DNA of 9,721 nt. Origin: Actinomycetota bacterium (GTDB lineage: Bacteria; Actinomycetota; Thermoleophilia; Miltoncostaeales; Miltoncostaeaceae). The position numbers and the translations under genes are program-made. Location of the stretch: NCBI GenBank assembly GCA_005800465.1, contig SYFI01000044.1, positions 1 through 9,721 of the forward strand, given 5' to 3'. The notes beneath the pieces were generated by a model, which worked only from the letters and a program-made list of their open reading frames with translations, made no database searches and was not told where the DNA came from. Below are positions 4,786 to 9,721 of the stretch, piece by piece (positions within the stretch are counted from its first letter, which is position 1; every line of letters starts with the position of its first letter).

Positions 4786-6183
4786 CTACCCCGCTTTGGT
4801 GACGGCGATCACGAAGCGCTTCGTGATGCGCTTGCCCTTCTTGCGTGTGGTCGTCAGCGTGCCCTTGCAGGTCCCGACCTTCACGCCCTTGACCGACTGC
4901 CCGACGACCTTGCAGATTTTCGGTGTCGAGACCTTGGCCGACATCTTCACGCCCTTGGTGCTCATCTTGAGGAGGCCGGCAATCTGTTTCAGGGTGACCT
5001 TCTTCCCCACCTTAATTGCGAGCCCCCCCTTACCCGTGCTGCCCTCGGACCCCCGGCGCTGCACGACGAACTTCGGCGCCGAGAACGAGATGTTCGAGAT
5101 TGTTAGGAACTGACCGTCCATGCCATTTGCGCCCGCGGTCCACGACGTCCAGGCCGGCGTGAACGTACCGTCCCCGCCTGTGCGGGAGACGGAGAGGATG
5201 GCGGGGTCGAAGGCGCCCCCGGATGTGCCGAAGAGCGTCAGCACTGCCTGTGGCAGGAATGCATAGAAGGTGCCAATGCGGAGCGTGCCATTCGCCAAGT
5301 TGTGCGGCGCAGCGACCCCGTATGTGAGCACAGGTGCCTGCCCCTGCACGATCTGTGCCTCAAGTGAACCGATGAACGCCGATGTCGTGCCGAACAGCGC
5401 TCCCGACAGCGACGCGTCAAGCGTGTTGTCCATCGAGAGGAGCAGCGCGGCCTCCAGCTGCTCGCTGTCAGCCTGCGCGATGTCGCAGGTATTCACTGGG
5501 ATCTGCGAACAGCCGCCCGAGGTCATGACCGGCATCGTTTTGGGGGAGAACCTGATGCGGGCAACGCCATCTGCAAGGGGGGACACGGTGGTCTGCCAGT
5601 AGCTCGGAACACCGTTGACCCACGACCAGCGAAGCGTGGAGTACTCGGCGTGGAAGCCGACGGCCAGATCGATCACGGAGTTCTCAGTTATGGCCGGGTT
5701 TATTGACGCCCCGGTCGTGAAGTTGTGGTCCCACCCGACACCGTCGTAGCGCATCAGCGAAATACCGACGCGGTTCGGCTGTGCGTAGCAGGACCCACCG
5801 GGTGCCTGGCCGACACTGCACCCGTTTGTCGGGGTGATGAATGCGTACACGTCACTGACCTGCCCACCGATGCTGGCGGCGGTCGGTGCCCAGCCGTTCG
5901 ACGCCCCTGCGGAGTCTGCGACGACGAGGTCCGTGAAGGTCGCCCCGCCATCGTTCGAGACCGACAGCGCCTTGATGTATGGCCGACCGGCGACACCAAA
6001 GGTGGTGTTGCTCCAGCCCCAGCTGGTGCCGCTTGCCTGATCAAGGCCACGGGAGGAGGTTGCCTGCTCGGTTTGACCGGCGGTGGCAGAGGGAATGGCG
6101 GCGGATGCACTCCCCGCAATCACCCCCAGCACCATGAGCGCGGTGGCGATCGCAACTGCGGAAAACCTGCGAAGCGGGGGCAC
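4786..6183 (-). CDS. secreted protein of unknown function with a Lys-rich C-terminal module
   Basis: GTG at 6183 is preceded by GAGGAG at 5 bases. This 465-residue protein has a signal peptide (Arg5-Arg6, hydrophobic 8-22, Ala-Ser-Ala near 28). Residues 30-380 form an aromatic-, Gly- and Ser-rich region with no motif I recognise. It has four Cys that may make two disulfides (122 with 132, 225 with 233) and phrases such as S-V-S-N-D-G-G-A-T-F that recall secreted beta-propeller or beta-sandwich proteins. From about 384 the composition changes to many Lys, with Cys424 and Cys439 in I-C-K-V-V-G ... K-V-G-T-C-K-G-T-L and a final K-K-G-K-R-I-T-K-R-F. I recall this C-K-V ... G-T-C-K-V-T-V-T tail as a small Ig-like surface module common in actinobacterial exoproteins. 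It may bind wall polymers. The gene is monocistronic, with a strong hairpin after it. Confidence 0.82.
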   Translation of the reverse strand: MPPLRRFSAVAIATALMVLGVIAGSASAAIPSATAGQTEQATSSRGLDQASGTSWGWSNTTFGVAGRPYIKALSVSNDGGATFTDLVVADSAGASNGWAPTAASIGGQVSDVYAFITPTNGCSVGQAPGGSCYAQPNRVGISLMRYDGVGWDHNFTTGASINPAITENSVIDLAVGFHAEYSTLRWSWVNGVPSYWQTTVSPLADGVARIRFSPKTMPVMTSGGCSQIPVNTCDIAQADSEQLEAALLLSMDNTLDASLSGALFGTTSAFIGSLEAQIVQGQAPVLTYGVAAPHNLANGTLRIGTFYAFLPQAVLTLFGTSGGAFDPAILSVSRTGGDGTFTPAWTSWTAGANGMDGQFLTISNISFSAPKFVVQRRGSEGSTGKGGLAIKVGKKVTLKQIAGLLKMSTKGVKMSAKVSTPKICKVVGQSVKGVKVGTCKGTLTTTRKKGKRITKRFVIAVTKAG

Positions 6184-6275
6184 GGCGACTCCTCATTTAG
6201 GGAAAAACTGCCGGTCCATTGATCATAGTAGCCGTACGGGCCCCAGTCGGGTGCGCTGGGTATCTGTTGCAGTCG

Positions 6276-6301
6276 GGCGCCGCGAGGAGAGCCGCGGCGC
6301 T
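6276..6301 (-). terminator. hairpin after the M15 peptidase gene
   Basis: GCGCCGCG (6277-6284) pairs with CGCGGCGC (6293-6300) around an 8-base loop, with a possible extra G-U pair. It overlaps the TAG of the minus-strand peptidase gene. No T-run follows. It probably ends the nhaA-peptidase transcript. The remaining 6184-6275 stretch is the upstream region of the 465-aa gene and shows only its Shine-Dalgarno. Confidence 0.5.
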
Positions 6302-6941
6302 AGCGACCGCGAGCCGAGAAATGCTGGTAGTCCTTCGTGCCACTCCAAGTGCCACCCCAGCCCCATCCAAGGTCCGTGAAGATCTTCACAATCGGGCTGC
6401 CGGGGGTGGCGATCCCCGGGCCGGCAGTGCGTGTGATGTACTTCACGCTGGCCGTATGTGCCACCGACCCGCCCGAGGTTACGTACGGGTTCTCGATGGG
6501 GTTGATGTCGATCGCACGCCCGTAGGCGTGGTTGCTCCAGTTGCCGCCGCCAGTAGCCTTACGGCAGTTAAACGCCGAGGTGTTGTCGTCCTCGATGCTC
6601 CTCCAGTCGTCACCCCCGTACGCCTCGATGGGGCGCATCCTCCTGATGGGGATCCCTGCCGCGTACATCTTGCGAAGTGCTGTAGCAGTGGCCGCAGCGG
6701 CGTCCTGATTGACGATGAGCGTGCCGGTGCGATCGTTGCCCGCGAAGTCGTGATGGGTGGCAGTGACCGCACGCAACTGATTGAGGCCCACCGGGCAGCC
6801 AGCGCGCCACACCGAAGGCGTCATCGCCGCGCGCTGCGCCTTGGAGATCGGCGCGACGGTCACGTGAAAGGCCGCAGATGCCATGGGAGTGCAGGCGAGG
6901 GCGCCCATGGCGACGATGGGCAGCATGCGTCTTGCGTTCAT
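6300..6941 (-). CDS. secreted M15-family D-alanyl-D-alanine carboxypeptidase-like peptidase
   Basis: This 213-residue protein has a signal peptide (Arg4-Arg5, hydrophobic 7-18, Ala-Ser-Ala near 23) followed by the M15 peptidase fold. Zinc ligands are His138 and Asp145 in S-N-H-A-Y-G-R-A-I-D-I-N-P and His207 in D-Y-Q-H-F-S. Upstream family marks are G-G-D-D (109-112) and D-N-T-S-A-F-N-C-R (119-127). Cys49 and Cys126 could form a disulfide. Such enzymes trim peptidoglycan stem peptides outside the membrane. The length is that of a single-domain member with no wall-binding repeat. ATG 6941 lies 10 bases after the nhaA stop without a Shine-Dalgarno, so it is likely translated from the nhaA mRNA by coupling. 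Exact bond specificity cannot be read from the sequence. Confidence 0.9.
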   Translation of the reverse strand: MNARRMLPIVAMGALACTPMASAAFHVTVAPISKAQRAAMTPSVWRAGCPVGLNQLRAVTATHHDFAGNDRTGTLIVNQDAAAATATALRKMYAAGIPIRRMRPIEAYGGDDWRSIEDDNTSAFNCRKATGGGNWSNHAYGRAIDINPIENPYVTSGGSVAHTASVKYITRTAGPGIATPGSPIVKIFTDLGWGWGGTWSGTKDYQHFSARGR

Positions 6942-6951
6942 ATGGTCGAGG

Positions 6952-8304
6952 CTAGTGTGCCTTGCCGGACGTGCGACCAGCCCGGGCGAGCACGAACGCC
7001 CCCAGAATGGCCGCGACCACCGACGCGCCCAATACCCCCGCCTTCACCGCCTCGCTCATTGACGGATCGGTGAACGCCAGGTCAGTCACGAATATCGACA
7101 CGGTGAACCCGATTCCGCCGAGCAGACCCACGCCCATCATCTGGCTCGAGCGCGCGCCCTCGGGCATGCGCCCGAGCCCCGTGCGGAGGGCAATGAATGC
7201 ACCGAGAGGGATCCCGATCGCCTTTCCCACCACCAGTGCCAGCCCCACGCCCACCGCAGCACGCATGGCGAAGGGGGCCTCGAAGGTCGCAGCGCTCAAC
7301 ACGATGCCGGCATTGGCGAGTGCGAACAGTGGAAGGACCACAAATGACGACCACGGCTGCAATGCGTGGATGAGCCGCGATGCAGGGGAGACCGCGCCGC
7401 GGCTGAGGTGCGCGAGTTCGGTCCAGGCCTTGTCATCGGCATCGGGGGGCGATGGATCGTCGGATGTCTGATCGGCCACCTCGCGGGCTGCGCGCGATAC
7501 CGCGGCCGGTCGCTGCATGGCGCGTGCGGGCATGAGCAGCCCGATTGCCACACCCGCAATGGTGGCGTGCACGCCCGACGCCGCCGTAAATGCCCACGCG
7601 AGAAGCGCGAGCATCAGGTATGGGGGCAGGGCACGTACGTGGGCCGAGATCAGCACCCGCATCATCACAAGGGCGCCCGCCGCGGCGGCGAGCCACGCCA
7701 GGGAGATGCCGCTGGAATACGCGATGGCAATCACGATGATCGCGCCGATGTCGTCGATCACGGCGACGCCAAGCAGGAACGCCCAGATGGCCTGTGGCAC
7801 CCTGCTTCGCAGTACCGACAGCACGGCGAGTGCGAAAGCGACATCAGTGGCCATCGGGATTCCCCAGCCCGACTCCACGGGCGTGCCGGCATTGATGGCC
7901 AGATAGATGCCAGCGGGGATGATCATGCCGCCGAGGGCAGCAGCCAACGGCAATGCGGCTGCGCGGCTGTCAGACAACTCGCCGATCGCCAGCTCCCGCT
8001 TGATCTCCAGCCCGATGAGCAGGAAGAACAGGAACATGAGCGCATCGTTCACCACGGCCAGCAGGTTGGTGGTGAGTACGTGATCGCCGAGCCCCAGCGT
8101 GAATGACGTCGACCAGAACGACGTGTAGGAGTCGCCCGCTGTGTTTGCCCAGATCAGTGCCACCACCGTGCCGACGAGCAGCGCCACGCCACCTGCCGCC
8201 TGCCATCGCATGAATGACCGGATGGGCCATGCGATGACGCGGGCGGATGTGCGGGACGATCGCGACCAGGGCGCGATCAGGCGGTCGTCGGGATCCTTCT
8301 CCAC
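6952..8304 (-). CDS. nhaA: Na+/H+ antiporter NhaA
   Basis: This 450-residue membrane protein has about twelve hydrophobic segments between residues 34 and 441. NhaA marks are L-I-G-L-E-I-K-R-E-L (96-105, the pH-sensing region), A-T-D-V-A-F-A-L (Asp154), the ion-binding pair Asp184-Asp185 in A-V-I-D-D-I-G-A-I, and Lys361 in V-V-G-K-A-I-G-I. It exchanges sodium (or lithium) for protons and supports pH and salt tolerance. Compared with the E. coli protein it has an N-terminal cytoplasmic extension of about 25 residues and a long acidic loop around 265-305, both usual in actinobacterial members. The start is GTG 8304; an in-frame TAG lies 12 bases upstream and no Shine-Dalgarno is seen, so the transcript may be leaderless. 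The M15 peptidase gene follows after 10 bases. Confidence 0.95.
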   Translation of the reverse strand: MEKDPDDRLIAPWSRSSRTSARVIAWPIRSFMRWQAAGGVALLVGTVVALIWANTAGDSYTSFWSTSFTLGLGDHVLTTNLLAVVNDALMFLFFLLIGLEIKRELAIGELSDSRAAALPLAAALGGMIIPAGIYLAINAGTPVESGWGIPMATDVAFALAVLSVLRSRVPQAIWAFLLGVAVIDDIGAIIVIAIAYSSGISLAWLAAAAGALVMMRVLISAHVRALPPYLMLALLAWAFTAASGVHATIAGVAIGLLMPARAMQRPAAVSRAAREVADQTSDDPSPPDADDKAWTELAHLSRGAVSPASRLIHALQPWSSFVVLPLFALANAGIVLSAATFEAPFAMRAAVGVGLALVVGKAIGIPLGAFIALRTGLGRMPEGARSSQMMGVGLLGGIGFTVSIFVTDLAFTDPSMSEAVKAGVLGASVVAAILGAFVLARAGRTSGKAH

Positions 8305-8361
8305 ACAGTGAGGCTAGCGGTGCGGCGTAAGCGCCGGGCAGCCTGGCAGTGATACACACTC

Positions 8362-9096
8362 ATGACGATGCCGCGCGTGGTTCGACACATTCTGCTGCTC
8401 ATCTCCGTTGGCCTGATGCTGGCACCTGTTGCCATGGCGCAGAAGCCCACCGTGCTGAGCGGAACTATCGATCATGTAGTTGATGGCGACACCGTGCGTA
8501 TCGTCTCGCGCGGCTTCCAGACCACCATTCGCCTCATCGGAATCGACACGCCGGAGACCAAGCGCCCGGGGTACCCGGTGCAGTGCGGTGGTCCCGCGGC
8601 ATCGGCTGAGACCACGCGCCTGCTGCCAGTGGGGCTCGCGGTGCGCGTGGTGTCAGACCCGTCACAAGACACCCGCGACAAGTACGACCGGTTTCTTGGC
8701 TACATCTACCGCGACGGACGGTCAGGGGCACGGGGCTCAGTCAACTACGCACTGGTGGCCAACGGATTTGCGAAGGCCTACATCTACAGGCCATCCGGCC
8801 CATTTCGGTACGCCCCGCAGTTTGTCTCGGCCGAGGCAACTGCCCGTCGCATCAAGCGGGGTATCTGGGGGTCGCCTTGCAACGGCGATACCACCAAGCC
8901 TGCATATTCAGCGACCGGCACGGCCGCGGGTGCGCGCACGGGCTGTAACCCCAACTACTCGGGCGCCTGCATCCCAAATCCGCCACCCGATCTGGACTGC
9001 TCCGACATCACGGCGCGCCGGTTCAGGGTGGTGGGTGTTGACGACCAGCGCTTTGACAGCGATGGCGACGGCGTCGCCTGCGAGGGCAGCCGGTAG
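8362..9096 (+). CDS. secreted thermonuclease (SNase domain) with an excalibur-like tail
   Basis: This 244-residue protein has a signal peptide (Arg5, Arg8, hydrophobic 10-22, Ala-Met-Ala near 26) and a staphylococcal-nuclease fold at about 32-175. The calcium and catalytic residues align: Asp41 and Asp43 in V-V-D-G-D-T-V, Arg57, Asp62, Thr63 and Glu65 in I-R-L-I-G-I-D-T-P-E, and Arg110 in D-K-Y-D-R-F-L-G-Y-I-Y. After a Thr/Ala/Gly linker (about 178-193) comes a Cys-rich tail (Cys195, 203, 213, 240) ending in D-S-D-G-D-G-V-A-C-E, the excalibur-type calcium motif. It should cleave extracellular DNA or RNA, for nutrition or defence. ATG 8362 has no Shine-Dalgarno (ATG 8368 is an alternative). 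It diverges from nhaA across 57 bases. Confidence 0.94.
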   Translation: MTMPRVVRHILLLISVGLMLAPVAMAQKPTVLSGTIDHVVDGDTVRIVSRGFQTTIRLIGIDTPETKRPGYPVQCGGPAASAETTRLLPVGLAVRVVSDPSQDTRDKYDRFLGYIYRDGRSGARGSVNYALVANGFAKAYIYRPSGPFRYAPQFVSAEATARRIKRGIWGSPCNGDTTKPAYSATGTAAGARTGCNPNYSGACIPNPPPDLDCSDITARRFRVVGVDDQRFDSDGDGVACEGSR

Positions 9097-9097
9097 G

Positions 9098-9721
9098 TCA
9101 GGTGCCTGCGCCGCCGGCCTCAGCGCGAGCGCGATCGCCGCTTCGTGCCCAGCGGGCATCGGCGGGGCGGCCGCCCGCCAGGTTCCAGGCCGAGTTCACC
9201 ATGCCCACGTGCGAGAACGCCTGCGGGAAGTTGCCGAGCATGCGCTGGCCGTCGTTGTCCCACTGCTCGGCCAATAGCCCCACATCGTTGCTCAGTGACA
9301 GCAGACGCTCAAACAGCGCCGTGGCCTCATCGGTGCGACCCGCCATCGCTAGGTTGTCCACCAACCAGAACGTGCACAGCAGGAAGGCACCCTCACCAGC
9401 AGGGAGGCCGTCGATGGTCTCGTCGGCAACGGCGTCGTAGCGCATGACGAGGCCCTCGTACGTGAGGTCGCGCTTGATGGCCTCCATCGTGCCCACCACG
9501 CGTGGATCGGTAATGGGAAGGAACCCGACCAGTGGGATCATGAGCAGGCTTGCGTCGAGACGGCGCACGTCGTACGCCTGCACGAACGACCCCATCTCCA
9601 CGTCAAAGCCCTTGGCGCATACCTCGGCGTGCACCTGCGCGCGCTGCTCCCGCCAACGGTCCGCCGGTCCCTCGAACCCGGCGTGCTCCACGGCACGGAT
9701 GGCACGGTCGAACGCCACCCA
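9098..9721 (-). CDS. GH15 glucoamylase/trehalase-type glycoside hydrolase, C-terminal part
   Basis: The frame enters from the right edge (first visible residues W-V-A-F-D-R-A-I) and ends with TGA at 9098, giving the last 207 residues of a gene whose start lies outside. It matches the (alpha/alpha)6-barrel of bacterial GH15: G-F-L-P-I-T-D-P-R, G-E-G-A-F-L-L-C-T-F-W-L-V, and A-E-Q-W-D with visible Glu152 as the probable catalytic base, then N-F-P-Q-A-F-S-H-V-G. These enzymes release glucose from alpha-glucans or split trehalose; the visible part is closest in feel to the actinobacterial trehalase/glucoamylase group but cannot separate the two. A Val near the edge could be misread as a GTG start, but the Trp before it and the missing N-terminal half show it is internal. 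The stop faces the nuclease stop one base away. Confidence 0.92.
   Translation of the reverse strand, partial: WVAFDRAIRAVEHAGFEGPADRWREQRAQVHAEVCAKGFDVEMGSFVQAYDVRRLDASLLMIPLVGFLPITDPRVVGTMEAIKRDLTYEGLVMRYDAVADETIDGLPAGEGAFLLCTFWLVDNLAMAGRTDEATALFERLLSLSNDVGLLAEQWDNDGQRMLGNFPQAFSHVGMVNSAWNLAGGRPADARWARSGDRARAEAGGAGT

Noticed and set aside
6219..7073. 284-residue plus-strand frame
   Set aside because: It is antisense to the M15 peptidase and the end of nhaA, with low-complexity Arg/Pro content and no family motifs.
7366..8106. 246-residue plus-strand frame
   Set aside because: It is antisense to nhaA; its His/Gly/Arg-rich translation has no fold-like pattern.
8323..8336. Small hairpin CGGCG-TAAG-CGCCG between nhaA and the nuclease gene
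   Set aside because: A 5-bp GC stem is frequent by chance at this base composition, and its place between divergent starts does not suit a terminator.
1..9721. CRISPR arrays, transposases, toxin-antitoxin pairs or defence genes
   Set aside because: No spaced direct repeats of CRISPR type, no terminal inverted repeats and no such protein families were seen.

Overview
The window is a high-GC bacterial chromosome segment (GC-rich except for the first 60 bases, about 35% GC). The lineage is most likely Actinomycetota, possibly a deep-branching or uncultivated one. The clues are the adjacent sulfurtransferase and SufE genes, the paired crcB genes, frequent GTG starts, several starts without a Shine-Dalgarno sequence, Ala/Gly/Arg-rich proteins and a secreted nuclease with an excalibur-like tail. 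This is an inference from gene style; no taxonomic marker is complete here. No phage, transposase, CRISPR array or rRNA was seen.

Layout. Bases 1-60 are AT-rich and hold no gene. A tRNA-Glu (UUC) lies on the minus strand at 61-137, and its acceptor stem pairs poorly. Upstream of it, also on minus, is an 80-residue Cys/His protein (173-415) with a perfect Shine-Dalgarno sequence and the His-x3-Cys ... Cys-x2-Cys layout of a small zinc module. Next is a secreted type-1 copper protein (667-1008, minus), followed downstream by a strong hairpin. A 213-base divergent spacer with three 10-base tandem repeats separates it from a 40-residue single-pass membrane protein (1222-1344, plus). Two crcB fluoride-channel genes overlap by 4 bases (2110 to 1362, minus) and carry opposite charge patterns. 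A secreted branched-chain-type solute-binding protein diverges from them (2169-3296, plus) with no transporter beside it.

A minus-strand sulfur pair follows: a two-domain thiosulfate sulfurtransferase (3741-4619) and SufE (3301-3726). A 16-base perfect palindrome lies just upstream of the first gene. Next come a 465-residue secreted protein of unknown function with a Lys-rich tail (4786-6183, minus), then an apparent nhaA - M15 peptidase operon (8304 to 6300, minus). Diverging from nhaA is a secreted thermonuclease (8362-9096, plus), which converges one base short of the 3' part of a GH15 glucoamylase/trehalase gene that runs off the right edge (9098-9721, minus).

Most genes are recognisable families involved in envelope and ion homeostasis: fluoride export, Na+/H+ exchange, copper redox chemistry, murein trimming, extracellular nuclease and sulfur transfer. 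I found no clear multi-gene novel system. The best leads are the odd tRNA-Glu at an abrupt composition change, the stand-alone zinc-module gene with a hairpin over its ribosome-binding site, the 16-base palindrome before the sulfur pair, and the opposite charge bias of the two CrcB subunits.
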